A DNA stretch of 64,000 bases from Camellia lanceoleosa (Eukaryota > Streptophyta > Magnoliopsida > Ericales > Theaceae). Shown here piece after piece: positions 11,913 to 23,984 of this stretch. Location: assembly GCA_025200525.1 (NCBI GenBank), contig CM045762.1, forward strand, positions 28,617,600 through 28,681,599. The letters run 5' to 3'. Position numbers and translations under genes: made by a program. Each line of letters opens with the position of its first letter. Position 1 is the stretch's first letter. The notes beneath the pieces were generated by a model. It did no database searches and was not told the origin of the DNA. It saw only the letters and a program-made list of their open reading frames with translations.

Positions 11913-12446
11913 GGGTAAATTAAACTAACATCCCCTGAAATTTATGTTTATTACAGTTCTTCCTTACCTTTTGGAAATTATATCTCCCTTCCTGAGATTT
12001 AAAGTTTCATTACAGATTTTCCCCTACCAATTTAATTTTTTTTTAAATATCAATTTTGCCCTCACTAGGTAAATTACATTGACACCCCTCACATTTTAAA
12101 AATTACAATCTCCTCTCTAAGGTTTAAGATAGCATTACCAATTGTTCCCTTAGTTAATATTAGTTAGAAAAAAAATTCATTGAAAAAAAAATTATTTGAA
12201 AAAAAAAATTTAGTAAAATTTTTAAATTTCTGTTTAAAAATCAACGTAAACTCATTTTTTAAATTTACTTTTTTTTTTTCTCAAATTTACAAACTGAGAC
12301 AACAATTTATAAACCAAAAAAATTATCAAAAAAATTTTTATTACAGTTTTTAAAATTTTTGTAAATATAAATTGAAAACTAAAAACGAAATGGTTACCAA
12401 ATAGGTCTCAGATGGTAAAAATATCATAAAATTAACAAATAATAAG

Positions 12447-12835
12447 ATAAGTTACCAATGTAAAAAATGACTTATCAAAAGATTTTTAGTCTATGTATAG
12501 TTTGATTTTTTTAATTTTTTTAAAAAAATTAAAAATTAATGTAGTTAAGAAATAAAAAAATAAAAAATAATTATCATTTAAGGGTAAAAAATAATTATCA
12601 TTTTAACTTTTGGGCAAGTTATATACATACGTATGACTGTTTCAATTTAATTTGTAAAAAATTATTTCTAACCACTCGAAAGATAAAAATTATATAAAAA
12701 TGATAATTATTTTTTATTTTTTATTTCTTAACCAAATTAATTTTTAATTTTTTTAAAAAAAATCTAAAAATCAAACCATACATAAGCTAAGAATCTTTTG
12801 ATAAGTTATTTCTTACGTTGGTAACTTATTTAATT
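12447..12835. mobile_element. Hairpin MITE nested in the foldback element
   Basis: The left arm begins ataagttaccaatgtaaaaa, and the right arm read in reverse begins ataagttaccaacgtaagaa. The arms share gacttatcaaaagatt and taattatcatt, giving about 150 paired bases on each side. It abuts the 3' end of the Helitron. No target duplication could be assigned. Confidence 0.6.
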
Positions 12836-13201
12836 ACTAACGTATGCCCGTGCCTGAAGGCACGGTGTAAATAATGGTGTGATCAAAATACAATTATAAT
12901 TTATACGTACCATGTTGAGATTTATGAGATCTGTAGTATTTTTTGATAAAACTATTGAAAAAATATGAAGAAATACTATTCTTCTTAAAGAACTTGCAAC
13001 AATTTTACTTGTACCACACGCTCTACAAAACTCAAATAAAATAATAACTCCCCTAGCCTTAATGCAGATTAAGAAACAAACATATAAGATTTATAATGTT
13101 CACCAATATTGCAAATTAAAATATAAGAGTAAGTCAAAAAAATTATAAACACTAACAAAATACACAAATCAAAGCCTAGGTTCATTCAGATTAGGGATAA
13201 C

Positions 13202-13219
13202 TCGTGCCTGAAGGTACGG
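13202..13219 (-). repeat. Second Helitron-type 3' hairpin
   Basis: tcgtgcctgaaggtacgg nearly repeats the terminal hairpin at 12848-12865, about 355 bases further inside. Both are followed on the minus strand side by AT-rich sequence. It may mark an older or truncated Helitron end. Confidence 0.55.
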
Positions 13220-13239
13220 TCAATAATTTTTTTGGTACC

Positions 13240-13470
13240 ACACGTGCTATGGAATTCAATTGTAATAAATCAATTTAAAATGAATTTCATTGCACACAAT
13301 ACAAAACTCAATTAAAATAAATCAATTCAACGGAAGGTCAATTAAAATAATGACAACAATTTCACTGCACTATAGAACTCCATTAAAATAAATCAATTCA
13401 AAATGACAACAATTTCACTGTGCTATAGAACTCAATTATAACAAATCAATTCAAAATGACAAATTTCACA
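13240..13470. repeat. Tandem repeat inside the Helitron
   Basis: Three to four units of about 60 bases share aaataaatcaattcaa, atgacaacaatttcactg and ctatagaactc. No coding potential is apparent. Confidence 0.65.
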
Positions 13471-14729
13471 CATAAGAGGAATGGTGAATGAACATTTTGG
13501 CACAAAAGAATAATCATTGCTGCTTATTAAAAAAAAAAAAAACTAATCATCCAGTTAAGAATGAAAGACCAACCACTAAATATGAAATAGTCAAGCCAAC
13601 ACTTTTTTATGGATGGGAAACTATGCTAGGGAGTTCACAGCCCAGAGCCATAACAAATAGCAAAATACAGAAACCAAAATATCATGCAAAAGTCATTCTA
13701 ATGATGCTGGTATAATAGGCTTCTCATATCATGCAAAAGTCATTCTATTTCATTATACAACTCTAACATCTACCAAAATCACTCATAGGAAAGCTACAAA
13801 GACTTCCACAATACCACCATTCAAAAGAAAGAAAGATTAAGGAGAGAAGAGGAGAAGGGGGGGCCACAAATACCAAAAGATCCAACAAAATACCCAATAA
13901 GTAATAGACCCAAAAATAAATAAATTTGCTAAAATTTTAAAGTAATGAAACTGATATAATAAAAAAAATCGTTTAGAGTTCATATCTTTGATTATATTGA
14001 AAACCCATAAATTGATGACCTACAATAAAAAGACACAACACAACATGAAAATGGTGGAAAGAAACAAACTGAAATTTAGGAAAACTAATTATTAAAGGGA
14101 GAAAGGAACTCCCATATTTATTAAATGGAAAATCTTAACAAAGAAATCGAAATTGTTTCCTAAAAAATGGGCAAAGTAAAAGGCTTCCAGAACTATCCAA
14201 TAAATAATCTACTTGTGACTAAATCCATTCCCAAATATACTCTAATCCCAACTTATACCAATGCCTTATAGATAAAGTGTAACTTTATGGTGACTGTTGC
14301 ATAGAAGAACAATTCAATCTAATAAAACATAGTCCAAGAAATATAATGTTGACAAAACAAAATTCCCAGACCAACCTCAATGTAAAATGCAACTACTCCC
14401 AATTCCTTCTTATTAGTCCTAGCAATAGTATGTCCCAAAAAAAACCACCACTCTTCAGGCTATCAAATATCAATACAACTTACCCATTAAAAATCAACAT
14501 ATGTATTGATTAAAAATCAATATCCAATTGTGCATGTAGTGACAAAAACCCAATAGGCTTTATGTGTGAAATAATGAGAGAAAAAGAGTGTTAATCAAAA
14601 CCAATAGAGCACACTGGTTTTTTAAAAAAATAAAAATAAAAAGATTTTAAAAAATAGCCAAATTAAAAAGATTTTAAAGTCATCCAATTGCCATCAACTG
14701 TTGCTAATATAAACCCAATAGGCTTTATA

Positions 14730-14862
14730 ATATCAATACCATACACCACATCTACAAAGAAGGGAACTTGTGTGTTGATGCTTTGGCCAAATTTGGAGCG
14801 AAGCAACCTGAAGACATCTTGGTGGTCAATGAACCACCAGTGGAGAGGAGAGGGCTTAGCCT
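14730..14862 (+). pseudogene. Fragment of a LINE-type RNase H domain
   Basis: The plus-strand reading GTCVDALAKFGAKQPEDILV followed by VNEPPVERRGL resembles the C-terminal part of the RNase H domain of plant non-LTR retrotransposons, where a C/VADALAKLG motif is typical. Only about 40 residues are left. Lysine-rich low-complexity sequence follows, and there is no reverse transcriptase nearby. It is a relic within the Helitron. Confidence 0.55.
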
Positions 14863-15309
14863 TTTATTTTTTCTATTGTACCTAAAAAAAATAAAAAGAA
14901 AGAAAAATGATCTTAACAAGTTTTCCTCCTCTAGTTTTACTACATTCTTTGAAGCGCTTGACAAAAAATGAGCACACATGTTTTCCTGGCCAACAAAACC
15001 ATGTTTTTAAAATAATCAACTCCCAAGTAGAAAGAACAATAGGACAACAAAGGCAATATACTATGTTATGTTGTGTTTTCTTTTGCTTGATAAAATAAAA
15101 GAAAGACATCCTAATCAAACAATCATTCTATTTAATCCATTTATATCAATCCATTTAACCAAGTCAACAATATCCAAGACACATGTCAAAACATAGAGCT
15201 GTAATTGAATATACCAATCAAGTAAAGGGTTGAACACATGACTTTCAGATGTAATTAAAGCATGATCTATTTTCATAAACATTGTGAGTAAACCCAAGCA
15301 AATTCCCTT

Positions 15310-15325
15310 CCCCCCCCCCCCCCCC
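15310..15325. repeat. Poly-C run
   Basis: Sixteen C in a row, followed by A-rich sequence. Confidence 0.9.
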
Positions 15326-16569
15326 ACAAAAAAAAAAAAGTAAACTAACCAGAACCAGAGCTCCCCTGTTAAACAAAAAAATAAATAAATAAAAAATAAA
15401 TAAATAATGGAAGTAATAATTAGACCAAGCAACCATATGACATATTGTAGTGCACCCTAAACAAATCTTATGCAATAGGAAATAAATGGATTTGTTTTCA
15501 TCATATCATTTTTAGTAACTTAGAAATGACAATATTAGATCTTAAAAAATTTATTTCCCCATTAAAGAAATGCTATTAAAGAATTTATTTCCGTATTGAA
15601 CAATTTCATTCTTAATGGAAGCTAATTACCCTATTAAAGCATTAGGATACCTTTAATGGGTTAACATGGTGCAATGAAATGCTAAGAAGTGAGCAACCAA
15701 ACAAACCCCTATGAAGTGAGGTAGTGACTTGAAGAATAAAAAAAGGTTTCTAACAAATTTCTATCAAAATGGTGGGTTTTCTTACCTATCAAAATGATGT
15801 TGAGGTTTTCATTTTCTAAAGTTCCAAGAATTAAAAACCTATAATACCAAAAATCAAATGTTTTATTTTGCACCTTTTGTGGGTAACAAAACAGAGCAGA
15901 AAGAGAAGGAGAAAGAGATTGCCTTGGTGAGAATTAGTTCAGTTCCTACTCTAGAGTCAAAAATTTTTGTTTCGTAACTGGTAAAAACAATGAAATCAAC
16001 AAAGAAAGAGGAATGAGGAATTTCAGAAATTAATGATTAAAACCCATTGAGGAAATTTCTGTTAGTAACAATTGTATATTGCAATGAGAGTGAAGAAAAA
16101 TTTATATAATATCTCCTCCATGAAGGAAAGAAGAATTCAAGAAACAATTAAACGAAAAAAGTTGAAGGACAAATTTTAAATACGCTAGAAACTTCAACTG
16201 AAGAATTTAAGGAAAGAAGAATTCAAGCACATCAAGAAATCAATATGTTTGCAACATTCAAAGGACAATGACAGGAAAATATTATTTCCCAGCACAATGA
16301 CAACAATTTCATTCAACTCTCAAACTGAAACCAAAATGAAAATGAAGAAACTACAATGCATTTATAATTAGGCTCTTATTCATAATTTCAAATAGGTTTA
16401 ATTTCAAAGGACAATGACAGAAAAAAACATTCCCTTTCTTTTTAGAATCACACAGCAAATATATTACATTTGAATGGTACAAATTTTTTTTTTTTGAGTG
16501 TGTGAGTTTAACATTTCAAAAAATTATAAATGACTTTAACAGGCTTCTTTAACACTAATTAATTATACT

Positions 16570-16650
16570 TTTAAACCCTTCACCCACTTATCATCAGGTT
16601 CACCTTCACCACCGAAGCCATCTTTGGCACCTCTCATGATGACATGTGAA
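16570..16650 (-). pseudogene. Possible captured terminal exon in the Helitron, unidentified
   Basis: The minus strand reads MRGAKDGFGGEGEPDDKWVK followed by GLKV and a stop. The composition is protein-like and unlike the AT-rich surroundings. I do not recognise the family. No start or splice acceptor is certain. It could be a fragment of a host gene picked up by the Helitron. Confidence 0.3.
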
Positions 16651-18309
16651 TGGAAACATTATAACTTGACTTGTAATTTAAATCAAAAGTGATGGGGCTA
16701 TTTTTAAAATACAATTTTAATGAAAATATAATGAACCCATAAAAAAATAGAGTGGAATTGGGGTTTATTTGGATTAGCCTCATGGTAACTCAAGAAACAA
16801 AACTACCTAATTGTATTAATAAATTTTAAATTTCTAATTGAATTGGGTTGATTCAAGATTCAACCAACCCAATTCCATTATTTCTATTTGAAAAATTTTA
16901 GGCTTACTTGCCCAAAACAGTCAAATGAAAAACTTGGTGCACAAATGGAAGGTAGATAATTTACAACAGTCAAATAAAAATAAATATTGGCCCAAAACAA
17001 CAGTCAAATGAAAACATACACCAAGGAAAGATACATGTCCAATCGATGCATAACACAATCATAGAAAGATACATACCTTGTTTGTAGATATAATTAATCA
17101 CTAATCAGGGAAAGAAACATGCCTTGTTTGTAGCTTGAATTATTTTTCTACCTCTTTGTTACCATTTCCCAAAAGCTTTCTTGATTACTAATGAAAAAAC
17201 AACCATACCTACTGTTTGGTTATATAATTTTAGACATCAAGAAACAAAAAATTAGCAATAATAAAAGTTAACATGGATTTCATTGGCAATGAAATGTTAT
17301 TTCCAAATCAGTTGCTACCAAATCAGATAATAAAATTCAAAATTTTATTTAAATAAATAACTGTCATGGATAGAAAATGCTTAACGGACTACAATCAAGA
17401 GGAGAAGAAATAAAAAAATAAACATCTAAGAAAAAAAAAAGCCAACCCAATGTTTAGAATAGATGTATATTAACAATCACATTAAAATGATAAAATTAAA
17501 ATCGGAGCACAACAATTGTTTAAATTTGAATTCTTCTCTTTTCTAACCGACTTCAATTTTTTAGAGATGAAATTAAAACCAAAATCAAAATCCGTTATAA
17601 TCATAAATTACTATAGTTCACTATTTATCACTTGGAAAATCCAAACATAAATTTATGCCAAAAAAAAAAAATCAACAGATAACAAAGCCATTTGATAAGC
17701 AATAATGAATAATTATTTCATGAAGGCAACTATAGTAATTTTATACTCCCTTAAAAGGGTGCAAAAAATATATATATATATAAAATCTCTTGTCATATTA
17801 TACATAAATGTTAAAATGCCAAGTCTCTGAAATTTTTCTTTTAATTAGGAACACTCCATATTACCAATAGAAAAAGTTCTTTATAGAAAGAAACAGATCT
17901 ATCCCAGAAAGGAAAGCCAAAAACAAATAGAGCACACAGGGAAGTAATAAACTAAAGCACCCAGATATCATATCACTTTGTGTACAATAAACCCATTTGG
18001 GGGAAGTTTTGAATTGAGGTTCACAATTAAAATTGTTAAACTGTTAATCACTGTACAAAGCAATACACTTTATAGTGATTATGGTGGGTTTTATAGGCAA
18101 TAAATTATCATAAACAGGGGGAAATGTATTGGGAATTCAAAAAATCTAACCCAACACATTGAAAATGCAACGAAAAGTTTAAATAAAAATTGTAACTGAT
18201 GAAAGTCTAAACTCTAAAACTATCAAGTATTCCAAATAAAACTAAGCACGGAGCCAACTAATAAAAAATCAAAAAGACTAGGCTTCAGGAAAAAAAAAAA
18301 CAGAAAAAC

Positions 18310-18600
18310 CTTTAGGAAAATGAGAAAATGGAGGAGGATGTGAAGGAGGGAAGGGGAGGAGGAGGAACTCGGCGGCCGATCATCCGCTGTCGGCCGATCG
18401 TCGCAGCCGCCGTCGGTCGTCTGCCCAGCCCCGGTCGTCTACCCAGGCCCGCCTCCACCTCTGCCCAGCCCCACCTCCGCCTCCCTCCATTTTTATGGCC
18501 CCCTCCAGTTCCTCCTCCTTCTCCTCCTCCTCCTCCTCCTCTTCCTCCATTTCCTGAAGCTTTTCCTAATTTTTTTTTCCTGAAACGTAGCACTGCTGAT
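18310..18600. other. GC-rich patch inside the Helitron
   Basis: This patch is rich in CCTCCTC and CGGTCGTC-type sequence and contrasts sharply with its surroundings. Reading frames on both strands are low-complexity (Pro/Ser/Arg or Gly/Glu), so I do not call a gene. It may be captured promoter or first-exon DNA. Confidence 0.4.
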
Positions 18601-19944
18601 AAAAAATTAGGATTATCAAGTAAATTAAGTAAATTCAGCCATAGTCTTTACCTGCATGTTCATATTCAGATTCATGTTCAAAATCTGATAGGACTTTGAT
18701 GTGTTGGTTGTTTGGTTAACACACAATCCTCCTCCTTTTTCTAGGCTAGGGACTGGCAATGTTGAAAAACAATGCCGGTGGAGTTTTATCCTTCTGTAAA
18801 TTCTCCGCAAATAAAACCAATGAATATCAGTATTGGAGTTGGTCGTCAATGTTGTTATTGTCATTATTATATTATTATTATTATGAGGAGGAGGAGGATT
18901 ATTATTATTATTATTAGTACTACTTATGGATTATCTTCGTTGGCAGGTTTGCGAATGAGTTCATTTGGGTATACTGTTGTATTCTTTGTATCAAATGATG
19001 ATAGAATTTCAAATGGGAGCTCCTCAGGCGTTGGAACGTCGAAGTCTGTGATAAAACCCTCATATATTAGTTACATGCTTCATGCCATCAATTTTGATTT
19101 ACAGAGTATATTCCTTCTTACTTTTATGCTTTGTTGGGTTTCCATCTATGTTGCCATATAAGGGTGGGGAAATTTTAAATGAACTTCAAACTTATCAACT
19201 ACCTAAGGAGATTTAATTGCTGAGTGATTCACTGACACCTAAAGTCTGAAACAAAATTATATATATTTGGTGAATATATAGATATGGTATTTTTTTTTTT
19301 TATTTGTTATCTTTTATTGGAGTAAAAGTGTTTTGAAAATAGGTGAAATGGTTAGGAAGTGTTCTAATTTCAGTGAAAAGTGTAATTGAATTCAAGAAAA
19401 AATATATTGAATTCAATAAATAGTGTATTATGTTTCTTTTTATATTTTTCATGTGCTTTAGTGGCACTTGTTAGTAAGAGACTCATAAATCTAAATAGTT
19501 ATTTAAACAAAAACTTTCCTTTATAACATGAATATCATATACGACAACCATAAACTCAACCTAAACATTTTTTTTTTTATATATTATATTTCTGAATATG
19601 CACATTTATTAGAGGTGGTGATAGATTGGTGGTTATGACAGATTGGTGGTTATGGCTGTTAGATAGTGGTGATGATAATAGTAGTAGGTGGTGGCATTGA
19701 GAGTAGTGGGGATGTCGATGGTGGTAGTAAGGTAGAGCAGGGTGACGGCTACCAAACGTTACCAAAGAAATAAGAACCAAAGTGCGAGGGTTATAGATGA
19801 CTACACCATGAATCAAATGAGGCACCAAAGTGAAACAGAGAGAGAAGAGGAGAGGCAAAAATCGATATTACCTTGCTAGCTGAGTTCGAGAGCAGCTAGA
19901 GGGAGGGTTGCGATTCGATTTTCAGAACCTTGAAGCCACCGAAA

Positions 19945-20335
19945 CAGATTCTAAGTTTGGAAAAAAATACTTTCCATACTTTTCCATTTAAAAAAATTGA
20001 GCAGAATGTTTGAATACAAAATAAAAATAGAGCAACAAAATAAGAACCTAACAGATTCTAAGTTTGGAAAAAAAAAAATGCTTTCCATTTACAAATACCC
20101 ATTTATAAAAATAGATCAGATTGTTTGAATACAAAATTAAAAAAAAAATCAAACTTTGAATACAAAAAGTCGAACTTTGAACAAACAGCAGATGAATACA
20201 AAATAAGAACCTAACAGGTTCTAAGTTTGGAAAACAAAATACTTTCCATTTACAAATACTTTTCCATTTATAAAAATAGATCAGATTGTTTGAATACTAA
20301 AATAAAATAAAAAAAAAATCAAACTTTGAATAATG
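19945..20335. repeat. Tandem repeat of about 130 bases inside the Helitron
   Basis: Three degenerate units share ttctaagtttggaaaa, actttccatttacaaata and cagattgtttgaatac. Confidence 0.65.
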
Positions 20336-20339
20336 TTCG

Positions 20340-20980
20340 GATTAGAAAATAATGTTAGGATTAGAGAGATACAAACCAGAAATCGAGATGCAGAAATCGA
20401 ACTTTGAATGAACACATTTGCTATGAATCTGTTAGGTTTGAATGAACACATTTGCTACAGAATAAAACCCAAGTTTCCATTACAATCTGAACCGAATAGA
20501 TACTTTTCCATTACAAATAGTTTTCCATTTTAAAAATCAAACAGAGGAGAGAGGGAAATCGTAAAAAATAAAGCAGGGAAAAGGGGGAGAGACAGAAATG
20601 GAGGACATCTTACCTTGCGAGCCGAGCGAAATCGAACCCTTGCGAGTAGTGATGATGAGCAGCAGCGAAAGCAGAAATCGACTACCCTAAGGCAGCAACA
20701 AAAATATTTCAATAACAGAGGAGAGAGGAAACCTTGCGAGTGATGATAATGAGCAGCGACGAAGGACAAAGAGGGAGAAGCGGAAAGAAGAAGAACAGAG
20801 AGAGAGAAAGAGATAAAGAGGGAAGGCTGAGAGAGACGTCGGTGAGTGGAAGGCTGAGGGAGAGAGACGTGTGTGAGAACAGAAAGGGAGAGAGAGACGT
20901 GGATAGGTGGAAGGCTGAAGGAGAGAGATATTTAAGCGGGAATATATCTCACAGTTTCAAAAATCCTTGTCCTTTATTAT
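20340..20980 (-). other. Exon-like GC-rich segments near the Helitron 5' end
   Basis: On the minus strand, donor-like CGCAAGGTAAG (near 20610) and CTCGCAAGGTTTCC (near 20735) follow similar GC-richer stretches, and CTAGCAAGGTAA recurs near 19870. They look like repeated leader exons of a captured gene. No protein is recognisable. Confidence 0.3.
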
Positions 20981-21618
20981 GATCTGTACCGTTAATATAT
21001 TCTTAGAATTGATCTCAGCCATTGGATCAAAATGTATCTCACATACATTTTGATACATTTTTTAAAAACCTTTGTGCCTTATTATATAGATTTGTTAATT
21101 TTACGACATTTTTACCATCCGAAACCTGTTTCGTAACCATTTTGTTTTCAGTTTTTAATTTATATTTACAAAAATTTAAAAAACTGTCATAAAAACTTAT
21201 TTGATAATTTTTTTGATTTATAAATGGTTGTCTCAGTTTATAAATTTGAGGAAAAAACGTAAATTCAAAAAATGAGTTTACGTTGGTTTTTAAACAGAAA
21301 TTTAAAATTTTACTAACAAATTTTTTTTTTCAATTAATTTTTTTTTTAATGAATCTTTTTTCCAACTAATACTAACTAAAGAGACAATTGGTAATACTAC
21401 TTTAAACCTTAGGGAGGGGATTGTAATTTCTAAAATCTGAGGGATGTTAATGAAATTTACACAGTGAGGGCAAAATTGGTATTTAAAAAAATTAAATTGT
21501 TGAGGGGGAGAATCTGTAATGAAACTTTAAACTTCAAGGAGGAATATATAATTTTCAAAAGGTGAGGGAGAGAACTGTAATAAATATAAACCTCAGGAAA
21601 TATCAATGTAATTTACCC

Positions 21619-21888
21619 AAAAAAGAAAGATAAGGAGAGATAGCTAGACACATGACATTTTCTCTCTCATATATTTTTGACTTTTTATGAAATATAGGTT
21701 AGATTTGAAATGATGTGATAGAAAAGTGATGTGACTTAAATAAGATAGTGATTTTTTAATTTTTTTTTTTTAATATATGCCAGACAAGACCTTTGAACTT
21801 GGCTGCAACAAATTATAATCACCATTTTTATCAACCATCAACCTGAATAAAATCATTCATAATCACTTATACCGTGAGGTTGACAATA
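21619..21888. other. AT-rich spacer between two large elements
   Basis: It contains a MITE-like piece (gaaatgatgtgatagaaaag and neighbours) related to sequence near 47300 and 50570. No gene is visible. Confidence 0.5.
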
Positions 21889-22400
21889 CACTACAAGAAA
21901 TGTCACTTTTAGCTACCAAAATATTGGTAGCCAAAAGTCACTTATTTAGTCGCCAAAAGTTTTAGCGACCAAAATTTTTCGTCGCTAATCTCGTCGCCCT
22001 TACTCTGTCGGCGATAGTATTGGCGACTAAAATTTTTTGTCGAAAGTGTACACATTTGGCTACTAATGTTGGTTTAGTCGGCAAGGTCACTTTTAGCTAC
22101 TAAAAATTAGTAGCGAATGTACACATTTGGCTACTAATCTTAATTTAGTCGCCAAAAAGGTGCTGTTTTGGCCACTAAAATATTAGTAGCCAATAGTTTA
22201 TTTCTCTCATTCTCAGATTTTTTAGCTACTAAAAATTAGTAGCGAAGTACACATTTGGCTACTAATCTTCATTTAGTCGCCAAAAGATGCTTTTGGCCAC
22301 TAAAATATTAGTAGCCAATAGTTTATTTCTTTCATTCTCAAATTTTTAGCTACTAAATTATTAGTAGCCAAAACTCTTGATTACCTATTTGGCTACCAAA
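21889..22400. repeat. Left subterminal repeat array of the CACTA element
   Basis: Motifs such as tagctactaaaa, tttagtcgccaaaag and ttggctactaat recur in direct and inverted order. The blocks starting near 22090 and 22215 are near duplicates of one another. Confidence 0.8.
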
Positions 22401-22689
22401 ACATTTGGTAGCCAAATGCTTTAACGTGTTTTTTTTTTTTTTCTAAACAACCTTTATCCATTATTAATACAACTTTGTACCTGTATGGACAATATAATCC
22501 ATCAACACAAAATAAGTTATGAAACATTCAACCACGTGCACACATTTCAATTCCAACCATCCACATAATTAATATTGAACGTCCAATTACACATATATAT
22601 ATATATATATTACAAATTCCATAACAACCAAGTCTAATCCAACGTCAATATTTTAATTCCATACATAATACATGAATAACCAAATTAAT

Positions 22690-22872
22690 TGTACACCTAC
22701 AACTTCTGTACCATTCAATGATTCCTTAATCAAATGATCCTTTGAGGACAAACATTCATTTAAAAAGTTTTTGCTTGACAGAGATTGCTGAATCAAAGAA
22801 CCAGCATTACTTCCCAAAGTATCTGCTAGATCTCCAAGGACCCCATTGGCAGTTTTCATCACAACATCATCC
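22690..22872 (-). pseudogene. Captured C-terminal exon of importin subunit beta-1
   Basis: From an acceptor-like CTCTCAG the minus strand reads DDVVMKTANGVLGDLADTLG, then SNAGSLIQQSLSSKNFLNE and CLSSKDHLIKES. This closely resembles the C-terminal HEAT-repeat region of plant importin beta-1 (KPNB1), the nuclear import receptor. After HLIKES the frame is lost, although gaatgg persists where the host protein has EW. Only one exon remains, so no functional importin is made. It lies inside the CACTA element beside other unrelated exon fragments. Confidence 0.75.
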
Positions 22873-23579
22873 CTGAGAGTAAATAGACATGACAGATAGA
22901 GTTAGAAAAAATAAATCAAGCAACTAAAACCAGGTATTACAATGGCTGGGAAATTAAGACATGAAACTTAGTAAGGAATACAAGTCTGCAGTATATGGTG
23001 TACTGGTTATATTATAGATCAAATGGGCGAAGTCTTTATAGTACCAAATAAATGATCACACATTCATGGAATTGAAATAGAAGACAATTACACTAAGTTA
23101 GCATGAAGAAATGAAAGCCCAAGGAAAATTAAATCAACCAGAAAATGAATAAATCATCAACTATTCCTCTTATTTTATGTTTGTAAACTACATTACTCGC
23201 TTCCATTTCTGTTAATATTTACCATCTGTATCTATAGCATAATCTACAAATACTAGCTCTAAGAGGAAATGAATATTTAAGTGTTATCATCCACCATCCT
23301 CTCCCAAAAAACTTTCGATGTCACGAATTGAGGTCTTTCCACTTAAAGCGTCTACAATGCAATTCATCCCGAAATTATAACAATGATAAAACAAAGTTAA
23401 TAATTAATAGGAAACAAAATTAGCATCCTTATTTCAATAAACTGCTCATTGAGATCATAAATAATGTTGAAGCAACCAATGTTGAATAAACTGCTCATTG
23501 TGATCATAATTAAAGTTAATAATCCTGTGACATCATATGGAAGATGCTCATTGAGATCACTATGGTCAACGAGACAAAT

Positions 23580-23668
23580 GAATACTTGGTCCCAGCAGGG
23601 TTAAAACCAATGCAGTAGGCAGCAGTGATTTCGTCCACGTCATTATAAGCCCGATATGTGCAACGAAG
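23580..23668 (-). pseudogene. Captured exon fragment of a TCAB1/WRAP53-type WD40 protein
   Basis: After an acceptor-like TTGCAG the minus strand reads LRCTYRAYNDVDEITAAYCI, then GFNPAGTKY. Plant and animal telomerase Cajal body protein 1 share the LRCTYRAYDxxDExTAA core and a following FNPxGTK. About 29 residues are recognisable before the similarity ends. The rest of the WD40 propeller is absent. It is a transposon-captured fragment, not a working gene. Confidence 0.68.
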
Positions 23669-23794
23669 CTGCAATTCCAGTTAAAATCATTAAGTGTGTA
23701 TTTGTGGACATTGGAACTAGTTAATAAAAAAGGGAAATGAAGCCTGCAAAGTTAATCATTAAGTGTGTATTTCGTCCACGAGTTTTAACTTTTC

Positions 23795-23900
23795 AAAGAA
23801 ACTGCTTTCCAAGTTGTCAAATCATCATAGCTCATCTTGTGTATACCAAATAAATATTCAATATGCCACAAATGTATAGCTAGAGCTTGAGGTGCCTAAA
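23795..23900 (-). pseudogene. Short exon-like fragment, unidentified
   Basis: The minus strand reads ALAIHLWHIEYLFGIHKMSY followed by DDLTTWKAVSLKS and a stop. It is protein-like but I do not recognise it. It lies between the TCAB1-like fragment and the acidic exons, so it is probably captured DNA. Confidence 0.25.
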
Positions 23901-23984
23901 GAATAAAATATTATTAAAGAATTTGAATTTTCAAAGTAACAAACAAGTACACTCATATAAGTATAGCTAGAGCTTTATCTACCT

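Larger units (their letters stand above)
12837..21090 (-). mobile_element. Non-autonomous Helitron, about 8.25 kb
   Basis: On the minus strand the 5' end is TCTATATAATAAGG, preceded by A. The 3' end carries the hairpin CCGTGCC-TGAA-GGCACGG (12848-12865) and then TTAG followed by T, where CTAG would be canonical. Insertion between A and T fits the Helitron rule. The host foldback continues on the far side of the right end. No Rep/helicase protein is visible, so it is non-autonomous. A second, near-identical hairpin at 13202-13219 suggests two stacked 3' ends. The interior holds GC-rich patches with splice-like borders, a LINE RNase H remnant and tandem repeats. Confidence 0.72.
11913..21618. 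mobile_element. Foldback element with ~0.5 kb inverted arms, split by nested insertions
   Basis: The left arm (11913 to about 12446) and right arm (about 21092-21618) are inverted copies along their whole length. Both begin GGGTAAATT at the outer end and share, for example, caattttgccctcact and tttctgtttaaaaa in inverse order. A-rich flanks (aaaaaaaaa and aaaaaagaaa) may be a 9-10 bp duplication. Long inverted arms with GGGTAA ends suggest a Mutator-like foldback. A MITE hairpin and a Helitron now occupy its centre, so the element itself was only about 1.1 kb. Confidence 0.72.

Noticed and set aside
15115..15475. Minus-strand frames of 76 and 105 codons.
   Set aside because: They are hydrophobic and Gly-rich only because they cross poly-C and TTTA repeats.
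18312..18699. Frames of 93 and 123 codons on opposite strands.
   Set aside because: They reflect one GC-rich CCTCC repeat patch and encode low-complexity Pro/Ser or Gly/Arg sequence.
18772..19161. A 129-codon plus-strand frame.
   Set aside because: It contains Ile/Arg runs from an ATT/AGG microsatellite and resembles no known protein.
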